From positions 1 to 41,361 of the forward strand of contig JBIKXS010000027.1 in the NCBI GenBank assembly GCA_044355655.1: a DNA stretch of 41,361 bases, in the 5' to 3' direction. The notes beneath the pieces were generated by a model, which saw nothing but the letters and a program-made list of their open reading frames with translations, searched no databases and was not told the origin of the DNA. Below, piece after piece: positions 6,733 to 13,874 of the stretch. The translations under genes and the position numbers were made by a program. The first letter of the stretch is position 1; every line of letters begins with the position of its first letter. This DNA is from UBA3064 sp023258775 (GTDB lineage: Bacteria > Pseudomonadota > Gammaproteobacteria > Burkholderiales > Burkholderiaceae_E).

Positions 6733-8136
6733 TCAGGCCATTTTGTGTATTGCAAAACCTTTCAAGTAATCCTCAGGCTTCCCAGGATCAAACTCTTTGC
6801 CAAGGACCTTGAACTTTCGATAAGCACCCTCGGGCGGCTTAAACCCAACTTCTGCCATATACTTTTTCGCATCAGTGAGCAGAAACACTTTCTCAGCGAT
6901 CTGCCGATAATTGACATCACCTTTGATATACCCCCATCGCTTCATCTGAGTTAGCATCCACACCGCCATGCTTTGCCATGGGACCGGATCGAAATTAGCA
7001 CGGTCCGGTACGTTCTTAACACCACCGAGGCCATCGGCGAATTTCCCAGTCAAGACCTGCGCAATAACAGTCTCTGGTTGGTTCAAATATTGTGCTGGCG
7101 ATATAACTTTTGCAATTAGCTCTCGATCTTTGGCCTGGCTTGCCATGTTGCTCGCTCGAAGTACCGACCGATATAGGGCAGCAAAGGTGTTGGGGTTCTG
7201 TTTGATAAAGAGATCACTGACACCAAACGCACAGCACGGATGACCATCCCAGATTTCCTTAGACAAGATGTGAATAAACCCAACTTCATCGTAAACAGCT
7301 CGTTGGTTGAATGGGTCCGGACCTAAGAAACCATCAATATTGCCGGCTCGAAGATTGGCTACCATCTCCGGAGGAGGTGTTACCCGGATTTGCACATCTG
7401 TATCAGGATTGATACCGTTATCAGCAAGGTAATAGCGAAGCAGGAAATTGTGCATGGAATACTCAAACGGTACTGCGAACTTGAACCCTTTCCATTGCTT
7501 TGGATCACGCTTATCCTTGTGCTTGACGTGGAGCGTAATTGCCTGACCGTTCGTATTCTGAATACTTGCAACGTTCATGTCGACTTGATTGCTTCCAAGA
7601 CCTAAACTCATCGCAATCGGCATCGGCGAGAGAAAGTGACTTGCGTCGTGTTCTTTGTTGATCATCTTGTCACGAATGAGAGCCCAACCAGCAGTCTTCA
7701 TCAGTTGTACATTGAGTCCTTCACGTCGGTAGAAGCCCAACGGATCGGCCATGATCAAAGGGCTCGCGCAGGTTATCGCTATAAAACCAATTTTTAAATC
7801 TTTCTTCTCTATTGCCCCTCGCTCTTGTGCCATGGCTTGCAATGCACCTAGCGGTACCAGTGAAGCAATGGCTGCCTTAACCGTCCCAGCGCCGACCAAC
7901 TTCAACAAATCACGCCTTACCTCGTCCCTAGGAAAAAGTGCCTTTACCAAACACGACTCAATGAACTGATCCCCATCACCCATACTCCTGGCTGAGACGC
8001 TTGGTATCGATGCGCCGCCTTGAAAGCTTGAATGGTTCTGACCACAAACACAGCGCATCAACAATGGCCGATTCGGATCATATGGCTCGCTAACGGTTTC
8101 TGAGGACAACTCAATATGCTCTGAATTTTTAAACAT
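6733..8136 (-). CDS. Cyanate/nitrate ABC transporter substrate-binding protein (NrtA/CmpA family)
   Basis: Binding protein of the importer, 467 residues from the ATG at 8136, which has AAGGTAGG 4-6 nt upstream; longer readings to 8232 lack such a site. The core has the NrtA/CmpA signatures KKDLKIGFIAITCASPLIMA, a KTAGWALIRDKMINKEHDA segment, FEYSMHNFLLRYYL and EIWDGHPCCAF. A twin-arginine-like export signal (VRRDLLKLVGAG followed by a hydrophobic stretch) lies unusually far inside, at residues 73-103. It is preceded by a polar leader with CVCGQNH at about 29-35. Related betaproteobacterial proteins, as I recall them, carry a similar leader. Cyanate is inferred as ligand from the co-transcribed cynS; nitrate or nitrite remain possible. 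A sigma-54-type promoter lies 56-71 bp upstream. Confidence 0.88.
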   Translation of the reverse strand: MFKNSEHIELSSETVSEPYDPNRPLLMRCVCGQNHSSFQGGASIPSVSARSMGDGDQFIESCLVKALFPRDEVRRDLLKLVGAGTVKAAIASLVPLGALQAMAQERGAIEKKDLKIGFIAITCASPLIMADPLGFYRREGLNVQLMKTAGWALIRDKMINKEHDASHFLSPMPIAMSLGLGSNQVDMNVASIQNTNGQAITLHVKHKDKRDPKQWKGFKFAVPFEYSMHNFLLRYYLADNGINPDTDVQIRVTPPPEMVANLRAGNIDGFLGPDPFNQRAVYDEVGFIHILSKEIWDGHPCCAFGVSDLFIKQNPNTFAALYRSVLRASNMASQAKDRELIAKVISPAQYLNQPETVIAQVLTGKFADGLGGVKNVPDRANFDPVPWQSMAVWMLTQMKRWGYIKGDVNYRQIAEKVFLLTDAKKYMAEVGFKPPEGAYRKFKVLGKEFDPGKPEDYLKGFAIHKMA

Positions 8137-8191
8137 AATACCTACCTTGTTGAGAGCGTGGTCGTGATCTGTACTTGGTGTCAAAAGACTC

Positions 8192-8207
8192 AGCAAGAGG
8201 CATGCCA
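8192..8207 (-). promoter_or_regulatory. Sigma-54 (-24/-12) promoter for the cyanate transport/cyanase operon
   Basis: On the minus strand this reads TGGCATGCCTCTTGCT, an exact match to TGGCAY-N5-TTGCW with 10 bp between the invariant GG and GC. The predicted transcription start is near 8181, giving a leader of about 45 nt to the ATG at 8136. An NtrC-like box lies at the expected enhancer distance. Confidence 0.8.
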
Positions 8208-8238
8208 AATTGTGATCCAGCATCACCGACACCTAATA

Positions 8239-8250
8239 GCGTTGTAACGC
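8239..8250. promoter_or_regulatory. Palindromic candidate operator GCGTTGTAACGC
   Basis: Arms GCGTT and AACGC flank a 2-bp centre. It lies about 58-69 bp upstream of the predicted start, between the sigma-54 promoter and the NtrC-like box. The gene just upstream encodes a GntR/FCD regulator, and such proteins bind short dyads, so it may be an operator. The half-site differs from the dyad at 13600-13611. Confidence 0.35.
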
Positions 8251-8269
8251 ACTAATGCGACACCGAAAA

Positions 8270-8286
8270 TGCACTATGCCGGTGCA
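8270..8286 (-). promoter_or_regulatory. NtrC-type enhancer site
   Basis: TGCACTATGCCGGTGCA matches the NtrC box TGCACYA-N3-TGGTGCA at 13 of 14 defined positions. Its centre is about 97 bp upstream of the predicted start of the cyanate operon, a usual enhancer position for NtrC with sigma-54 polymerase. A weaker copy (CGCACTA half-site, 8 of 14 overall) is at 8248-8264, 22 bp away centre to centre. Confidence 0.7.
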
Positions 8287-8429
8287 GATGCCCAGATAGG
8301 CTTATCAAGCTTTAGCACCTCTTCACAGCATAGGAATACCGGACTCTTTAAGACATACGCGATAGTGGCTCAGTCAAGGTTGAAAAAATGCTTTGCTGTT
8401 GAAACTCGAAGAGACTGTGACGTTGTTCC

Positions 8430-9155
8430 CTAGCTACCTGTAATCGACTGATTGATTGCTGACTGGCGCGTTTGCTCTAATTGATGTAGCGTTATCTGCC
8501 GCACTTGGACCTGGCTCGCTTCAATGTGTGCTTTGAGCAGAAGGCGCGCCTGCTCGGTGCGCTTCGTGAATATCGCCCGCAAAATTCTGGCATGCTCGTC
8601 GTAGGTTGCATCAATCCTTAGTTCTCTCGTAAAGTCAAGCTTGCGAATGATGCGAATCCGCTCTGTGATCTCGAGATGCGATTGTTCAATCACTGGGTTT
8701 CCGATAGCACGCACAATAGAGCAATGAAAGTCTTCATCGAGTTTGCTAATCGTTTTGGCATCATAGATGCGCTTTTGCTTGGGCGCGAACCACACAGCAC
8801 GCAAATGCTCAAGAACCTGGTTTGATTGCTCAATAGAACCATGCATCCTTCCGTCACAGAGTCTTTGGACAGACTCTATTTCGATGAGGATGCGAAAGTC
8901 ATAAAGCGCATCAAAAGTCTTAAAGTCTAGTGGTAAGACCCGCCATCCATTACGAAATAAAACCTCAACATAGCCTTCTTGTTGCAAACGAAATAGAGCC
9001 TGCCGAATCGGTGTCCTGGAGACATTGAACTTCTCACTTAACTGCTGTTCAGTAAATCGATCACCCGGCATTAGGTAAAAATTAAACAGCGCATGACGAA
9101 GTCGTTGGTAGGTATCGTCTGCAAGCAAGCTACGCGACTGCTTTTGCTCAAGCAT
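8430..9155 (-). CDS. GntR-family transcriptional regulator (FCD domain)
   Basis: A 241-residue DNA-binding regulator. Residues 13-75 form the winged helix-turn-helix (FTEQQLSEKFNVSRTPIRQA). The rest is an FCD ligand-binding domain with metal-site-like histidines in DEDFHCSIVRAIGN, YDEHARILRAI and LLKAHIEAS. FCD regulators usually bind small organic acids and repress their own operon. Its ATG overlaps the stop of the second ABC ATPase gene, so it is the last gene of the allophanate hydrolase operon. It also lies just upstream of the cyanate operon. Likely operators are the dyads at 13600-13611 and 8239-8250. The inducer is unknown. Confidence 0.9.
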   Translation of the reverse strand: MLEQKQSRSLLADDTYQRLRHALFNFYLMPGDRFTEQQLSEKFNVSRTPIRQALFRLQQEGYVEVLFRNGWRVLPLDFKTFDALYDFRILIEIESVQRLCDGRMHGSIEQSNQVLEHLRAVWFAPKQKRIYDAKTISKLDEDFHCSIVRAIGNPVIEQSHLEITERIRIIRKLDFTRELRIDATYDEHARILRAIFTKRTEQARLLLKAHIEASQVQVRQITLHQLEQTRQSAINQSITGS

Positions 9156-9976
9156 TACTTTCTCACTTCCCGTTGAAAGATCTCTAGGCTGCGCCGCTTC
9201 GCCAGAACAAAACTCGGCTCGGATAGCGTCGCCACGGTTCGAGGTCTCGGATCGTCGTAATAAAGGATTTCTGCAATCGAAGTTGGCCGCTTGGTAAGCA
9301 AAAGCACTTGATCGGCAAGGTAAACAGCCTCCTCAAGATCGTGTGAAACGAGCATCATGGTCGTCTTTGTCTTCATGAAAACCTCTTGAAGTTTTTCGCG
9401 AATGAAGAGCGTCATCTCATAATCGAGCGCAGAAAATGGTTCATCAAGAAAAAGCACCTCAGGTTGCGGCGCTAGCGCGCGCATGATGGAGGCGGTTTGT
9501 TGTTGACCACCCGATAACTCATAGGGATATCGATTCAAATCAAACCGAACCTCAAAGGAATCCACGAGTTCCTCCAAACGATGATCGACTTCAGCTTTGG
9601 TCTTTCCCATCAACTTGAGCGGGTAAGCAATGTTGTCGATCGTCCGCCACCAAGGAAAGAGCGCTTCCCTATAGTTCTGGAAAACATAGCCAATTTTCGT
9701 TTCTTTGAGTGACTTTCCATCAAAAAGAATTTCACCCGAATCGATCGGTATCAAGCCTGCGATCATGTTGATCAGGGTTGATTTGCCACAGCCGTTCGGT
9801 CCAAAAATCGATACAATTTTACTTTTCGGGATATCCAAATCGAAGTTTTCATAGAGCGGCCAACCTGCAAAATACTTTTTCAGCCCGCGAATGGTGATGT
9901 GGGTGCCCAGCGGTCCTGGCACAAACTTAGGTCTCGGTACATCGGCAAAAACAGGACTATTCAAGACACGACTCAT
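9155..9976 (-). CDS. ABC transporter ATPase, NitT/TauT type
   Basis: ATPase of the second importer, 273 residues from the ATG at 9976, which overlaps the permease stop as ATGA and has GGAG 7 nt upstream. An upstream extension of the frame to 10222 lies inside the permease gene and is not coding. Walker A is GPNGCGKST, the Q-loop YVFQNYREALFPWW, the signature LSGGQQQTASIMRA, Walker B LFLDEPFSALD, and the H-loop VSHDLEEA. The family moves nitrate, sulfonates, taurine, pyrimidine precursors and other small N or S compounds. Here the neighbouring allophanate hydrolase suggests a ureido-type substrate. Confidence 0.88.
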   Translation of the reverse strand: MSRVLNSPVFADVPRPKFVPGPLGTHITIRGLKKYFAGWPLYENFDLDIPKSKIVSIFGPNGCGKSTLINMIAGLIPIDSGEILFDGKSLKETKIGYVFQNYREALFPWWRTIDNIAYPLKLMGKTKAEVDHRLEELVDSFEVRFDLNRYPYELSGGQQQTASIMRALAPQPEVLFLDEPFSALDYEMTLFIREKLQEVFMKTKTTMMLVSHDLEEAVYLADQVLLLTKRPTSIAEILYYDDPRPRTVATLSEPSFVLAKRRSLEIFQREVRK

Positions 9977-10797
9977 CTTCCGCTCCAGTGAACAATCCGC
10001 CGCTCCAACGCAAGAAAAAGAATGTTGAGTAAGTAGCCCAATATCCCCGCTGACATGATCGCCGCATACATCATCTTGGTATTCATGACCTGTTGGGCGT
10101 TGATGATTTTGTGACCAAGCCCGCTTTCTGAGCCAATAAACATTTCGGCAACCACCACAATGACGAGCGCCATCGATACCGCCGAACGCAAGCCGACAAA
10201 AGATGCCTGCAAGCTCTCCCAAATCAAGACGTCCTTAAAGATCTGCCATCGAGTTGCCCCCATCACCTTCGCAGCAGCAATTCGCTGCTTTCGAGCGTTA
10301 ATAACTCCGTAAGCGCAGTTAAAAACGATGAGAAGCCAAGCACCAAAGGCCGCTATAGCGATTTTGTTGATGTCAGAAGTACCAAAGATGAGTAAAAAGA
10401 GTGGGATCAGTGCAGACGCCGGCGTAGAGCGAAAAAAATCAATCAAGAACTCGACACTTCGATATGCCTTTTCATTACTCCCCAAGAGAATGCCTAGCGG
10501 CATGCCTCCCACGACTGCAATGCCAAAGGCGATTAAAGTTCTATATAAAGTAACGTAAAAGTCAAAAAGCAGCGATCCGCCTGCCATCCCAGTTACAAGC
10601 GTTGCAAGCGTATCTACCGGCAAGGGCAACAAGATTGCTTTGATAAAGCCAAATCGAACCGCAAAGTCCCAAACCAGGACCAAGAACAGCGGACCTGTGA
10701 GTGGCAAAAATACAGACCAGGAGAAAATCGAAGTTTGCTTGATCTCTCCGGGCGCTGTCCTTTGCCAAGCATTCGTTTGACTTGATTGATCAGCCAC
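9973..10797 (-). CDS. ABC transporter permease, NitT/TauT type
   Basis: A 274-residue inner-membrane permease with about six hydrophobic segments and the EAA-type loop AAKVMGATRWQIFKDVLIWE. The segment FFRSTPASALIPLFLLIFG is the conserved SsuC/TauC-type motif. The start is a GTG at 10797, 1 nt after the binding-protein stop, with GAGG 5-6 nt upstream. The end overlaps the ATPase start by 4 bp. It is the third gene of the operon headed by allophanate hydrolase. Confidence 0.88.
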   Translation of the reverse strand: MADQSSQTNAWQRTAPGEIKQTSIFSWSVFLPLTGPLFLVLVWDFAVRFGFIKAILLPLPVDTLATLVTGMAGGSLLFDFYVTLYRTLIAFGIAVVGGMPLGILLGSNEKAYRSVEFLIDFFRSTPASALIPLFLLIFGTSDINKIAIAAFGAWLLIVFNCAYGVINARKQRIAAAKVMGATRWQIFKDVLIWESLQASFVGLRSAVSMALVIVVVAEMFIGSESGLGHKIINAQQVMNTKMMYAAIMSAGILGYLLNILFLALERRIVHWSGR

Positions 10798-10798
10798 T

Positions 10799-11830
10799 TC
10801 AACCTCGGTATAGGATGGAATCGATCATGATCCGTTTGCTAAAGATTCCTTTTTCAGAGAACAGATCGAAAAACTTCTGAAAGGCAGCCATATCAGGTGC
10901 CTTGAAGTCAGTTGAGAACATGTAATCAGCCATCGGCACTTCATTGGTCAGAGCCCCCTCGATCGCGGTGTAACCCTTTAAGGATGGACGCGCTTCAGCG
11001 GGACTACTCTTGACGAGATCAACACCTCGCTTGTAAGCGGTAATAAATCGTTTCACAATCTCCGGATGCTTATTGATAAAATCCGTTGTGAAACTTGCAG
11101 AGCCCCCATGCCAAGGTGCCATCGGATCGCCAAGCACATACTTTGCGATTACACCTACTTCAAGATTTCTCGTCGTTCCATTTAGCCTACCAATCGTCCC
11201 AGTAGGCTCAAGCGTATAACAAGCGTCAACTTGACTTGCTGCAATGGCGGCAACATGCTGAGCAATAGGAAGTTCGATTATCGAAAAGCCTTTTGCTCCA
11301 GCTCGCTCTAGGACTGTTCTAGCTAGCGTGACGTTTTGCACGCCAGGCCCGCATCCAACTTTCTTTCCCGATAACTCCCCAACCGACTTCATCGTATTGT
11401 CTTTTGCGACGATAAACTCATCGAGCACATACTTGGCATTTGTGGGATTTGTGCAGAAAATTTTCAATAGACCTGGCTGTGCGAGTTCGGCGATGCCTAG
11501 GGCTGCGGAGGCAGTACCATTTGAGCTTCCTTCGAGTCTTCCTGCCAACATAGCCTCGGCGACTTGCTGAGGGCTTGCAAATTTGACAGCTTCAACTTCT
11601 AGTCCTGCTTGCTTAAAAAAGCCCTTATCAACCGATGCAAAAAACGGAATTCCGGAAGCAACTGGCCAATAGCCGATCCGGATTTTCGGTGTCACCTGGG
11701 CGCGAACAATAGCCGGCATAGACAAAGATGCTGTTGCGGCCGCCGTCATCTTCAAGGCCCTTCTTCGTTCTACTTGCATAGAGCAGCGTTGATGTGACGT
11801 GACTGGAAATAACTTAGGATCAGATTTCAT
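10799..11830 (-). CDS. ABC transporter substrate-binding protein, NitT/TauT type
   Basis: A 343-residue periplasmic binding protein. An export signal follows ERRRALKMTAAATASLSMP with cleavage probably after IVRAQ-like residues near 45; the arginine run suggests possible Tat export. The core (KIRIGYWPVASGIPFFASVDKGFF, later LSGKKVGCGPGVQNVTLART) is the NMT1/SsuA-type periplasmic fold. The ATG at 11830 has AAGGAG 6-7 nt upstream and lies 42 bp after the allophanate hydrolase stop. The ligand cannot be read from sequence; biuret, urea-like, guanidine-like or cyanurate-type compounds are consistent with the neighbours. Confidence 0.87.
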   Translation of the reverse strand: MKSDPKLFPVTSHQRCSMQVERRRALKMTAAATASLSMPAIVRAQVTPKIRIGYWPVASGIPFFASVDKGFFKQAGLEVEAVKFASPQQVAEAMLAGRLEGSSNGTASAALGIAELAQPGLLKIFCTNPTNAKYVLDEFIVAKDNTMKSVGELSGKKVGCGPGVQNVTLARTVLERAGAKGFSIIELPIAQHVAAIAASQVDACYTLEPTGTIGRLNGTTRNLEVGVIAKYVLGDPMAPWHGGSASFTTDFINKHPEIVKRFITAYKRGVDLVKSSPAEARPSLKGYTAIEGALTNEVPMADYMFSTDFKAPDMAAFQKFFDLFSEKGIFSKRIMIDSILYRG

Positions 11831-11872
11831 GACGAACTCCTTGATTAAATTGATAACGCGAACGAGAACAAG

Positions 11873-13588
11873 CTATGGCGCCCTACCCTCTTGATAGGCG
11901 CGCCAGCCACCAAAGTGAGTAATGTCGCGGGCCTCCTGTAAGGCGTAGTGCTCGCACAAGAAACCCTGAACCATGCCGTTGCCAAGGGTTTGAATTTGAC
12001 CAATTCCGAGAGGCGCGGGAATCTGTGAAACAAACGAGCCAAGACTTGATATCGGCATTTCCCAGATCTCGAGTGTGATGCACTGACCTTGGCCAGGACT
12101 TACTCGAACGAGCCCTGGCTTTTGCGGCTCTGTGTTGGCTAAGGCAAATAAGCGATAGTCTGGTGTTGTGCAAGACTCTGTTATGAATCGAGCATCACAA
12201 GCCTCAAGCTGCCAGTTCAATGGCATTCCCCGCAGATGTGCACCGACGACTGCGATTTGAACCCAACTTTTTTTATCATTGCCTGGTGGCCGTGAAATTG
12301 AGACGCCTTCAGTGAGCATCTGATCCGTCCGACCAAGGCAGAGTTGGCTAGCCTCATGAAAGCGAGCACCAAGCTCAGCAAGCCTGAAATCTGATCCAGC
12401 GGGTGCTATAAAAGTAACCCCAAATGGCAAACCATCGGCACGAATAGAACTCGGTACCGCGATGGCAGCGAAGTCGAGTAGATTGACAAAATTGGTGTAA
12501 TAGCCAAGCTTTCGATTTAGCTCGATAGGATCCCCGATCATTGATTCGATGAGGTAATGCCTGGGTACCGTCGGAACCATCAACACATCGATTGATGACC
12601 ACATAGCGTTTGATTGCCGCTCTAAGCGCCGTAAGCTTTGGATCGCTTTAAAAACATCGTTAGGCGAAAACGATGCTCCCTTTTTTAAAACCTCGTAAAC
12701 TGGTTTAATCAAGCTATCCGGGTTACGCTCAATTAAGTTTGCGGTAGCTTCAAGCCGCTCCGATACAAGCGCACTCTCGTAAAGAAGCTCAGCGCATTGC
12801 CGTAGGGGTGCGTAGTCAATCGTGTCAACCGTTGCCCCTAATGCCTCAATCTTATCGATCGCTTTTCTAAAGCACGCTTCGCTTAAGTGATCATCAAACC
12901 ATTCACAACGATCTGGGATACCAACACGCAAGGCCTTCGGAAAACTTGATCGCTCAATTGTGAGCGCACGTGCATATGGGTCTTCCGGGTCTTCCGCGCA
13001 AGCCGCTAGGAAAACCCGCCAGGCTGTAGCAACATCCCGGGCGAAGATGGATACGCAATCAACGCTTCGCGCGGCAGGTACGACGCCGCGGGTACTGAGT
13101 AAGCCTTTGCTTGGCTTTAATCCAACAATATTGTTTAGGCCCGCGGGGACGCGGCCTGAGCCAGCAGTGTCAGTGCCAAGCGCAAAATCGGCTTGCCCCG
13201 TAGCTACGACATAGGCTGAGCCAGAACTTGATCCGCCGCAAACGTAGGCTGGATTGAAGCTATTCGGTACAACGCCATAGGGCGATCGAGTCCCACTCAA
13301 GCCGCAAGCGAATTGATCAAGATTGGTCTTTCCAATCAAGCTAGCACCTGCCTCAAGCAATCTGTTGACTACATAAGCGCTTTCCAGTGGCGAATATCGA
13401 AAATCTGGGCAGCCCGCTGTGGTGGGTACCTGCGCCACGTCGATATTGTCTTTCACCGCAAAACACAAGCCCTCTAGAGCTCGTTTTGTGGAGGACTGAC
13501 TGCCATCTTGTTCGTTAAGAGGCTCGGCGAATCGGGAAATCCACGCATTCTCTGGCGATATCGTATTGTTTTGATTCGTTGTACTCAT
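11873..13588 (-). CDS. atzF: Allophanate hydrolase (AtzF type)
   Basis: Hydrolyses allophanate (urea-1-carboxylate) to ammonia and CO2. The 571-residue protein has an N-terminal amidase-signature domain with the Ser-cisSer-Lys triad: Lys46 in CFAVKDNID, Ser122 in GGSSSGSA, and nucleophile Ser144 in GTDTAGSGRVPAG. The C-terminal domain (about residues 440-571) is the AtzF-specific one, ending with QGFLCEHYALQEARDITHFG, which separates it from ordinary amidases. I chose the ATG at 13588 because AGGA lies at good distance; the ATG at 13594 has AGG touching it. It is a stand-alone hydrolase, not fused to urea carboxylase, and heads the operon with the NitT/TauT transporter. The enzyme making allophanate is not in the window. 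Confidence 0.92.
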   Translation of the reverse strand: MSTTNQNNTISPENAWISRFAEPLNEQDGSQSSTKRALEGLCFAVKDNIDVAQVPTTAGCPDFRYSPLESAYVVNRLLEAGASLIGKTNLDQFACGLSGTRSPYGVVPNSFNPAYVCGGSSSGSAYVVATGQADFALGTDTAGSGRVPAGLNNIVGLKPSKGLLSTRGVVPAARSVDCVSIFARDVATAWRVFLAACAEDPEDPYARALTIERSSFPKALRVGIPDRCEWFDDHLSEACFRKAIDKIEALGATVDTIDYAPLRQCAELLYESALVSERLEATANLIERNPDSLIKPVYEVLKKGASFSPNDVFKAIQSLRRLERQSNAMWSSIDVLMVPTVPRHYLIESMIGDPIELNRKLGYYTNFVNLLDFAAIAVPSSIRADGLPFGVTFIAPAGSDFRLAELGARFHEASQLCLGRTDQMLTEGVSISRPPGNDKKSWVQIAVVGAHLRGMPLNWQLEACDARFITESCTTPDYRLFALANTEPQKPGLVRVSPGQGQCITLEIWEMPISSLGSFVSQIPAPLGIGQIQTLGNGMVQGFLCEHYALQEARDITHFGGWRAYQEGRAP

Positions 13589-13599
13589 TGCCATCCTGT

Positions 13600-13611
13600 C
13601 TTGTGTACAAG
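13600..13611. promoter_or_regulatory. Candidate GntR/FCD operator CTTGTGTACAAG
   Basis: Arms CTTGT/ACAAG flank a GT centre; the core TTGTNNACAA resembles operators of FCD-type GntR regulators. It spans the predicted start (near 13607) of the atzF operon, so binding would block initiation. The GntR gene is the last gene of this operon, which suggests autoregulation. Confidence 0.5.
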
Positions 13612-13617
13612 TACGGA

Positions 13618-13633
13618 TGCAAATTCAGTGCCA
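13618..13633 (-). promoter_or_regulatory. Sigma-54 (-24/-12) promoter for the atzF operon
   Basis: On the minus strand this reads TGGCACTGAATTTGCA, an exact match to TGGCAY-N5-TTGCW with correct GG-GC spacing. The predicted start is near 13607, about 19 nt before the ATG at 13588. It lies in the 286-bp gap shared with the divergent enolase-family gene. Confidence 0.8.
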
Positions 13634-13648
13634 AATCTTGCGAACTGA

Positions 13649-13673
13649 TTGTCAGTTGGCGCCTATCTGACAA
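13649..13673. promoter_or_regulatory. Perfect 7-bp inverted repeat (TTGTCAG/CTGACAA)
   Basis: Two perfect 7-bp arms are separated by 11 bp that contain GGCGCC. It ends 16 bp upstream of the atzF -24 element, so it could bind a regulator or bending protein, or act on the divergent gene. The regulator is unknown. Confidence 0.4.
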
Positions 13674-13727
13674 ACCAAAACTTATTTGAATGGCCGCTAA
13701 GGATTCTGATTCATTCCTGTGCAGATA

Positions 13728-13765
13728 ATCACCAATTGCGTGCAGACTTGCCATTATTTGGTGCT
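13728..13765. promoter_or_regulatory. Tandem NtrC-like sites upstream of atzF
   Basis: ATCACCAATTGCGTGCA (13728-13744) and TGCCATTATTTGGTGCT (13749-13765) each match the NtrC box at 10 of 14 defined positions. Their centres are 21 bp apart, two helical turns, and lie about 129 and 150 bp upstream of the predicted atzF start. This resembles the paired enhancer of glnA-type promoters. Each site alone is weak; the spacing and position are the argument. Confidence 0.5.
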
Positions 13766-13874
13766 ATCACTCAAAAGCTAATAGACTTGAGAACACAATC
13801 CACAGATTAGTCAATCACGATTTGGTCATCGACTCAGAAGTTTAAATTTTGACACCTTTTCTGGAGGTACAGCC

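Noticed and set aside
9977..10222. N-terminal extension of the second ABC ATPase
   Set aside because: The extension lies entirely inside the permease gene; the ATG at 9976 has a ribosome site and an ATGA overlap.
13589..13607. Guanidine riboswitch before atzF (such RNAs often precede NitT/TauT transporters and allophanate hydrolases)
   Set aside because: With the sigma-54 start near 13607 the leader is only about 19 nt, too short for an aptamer, and no such fold was seen.
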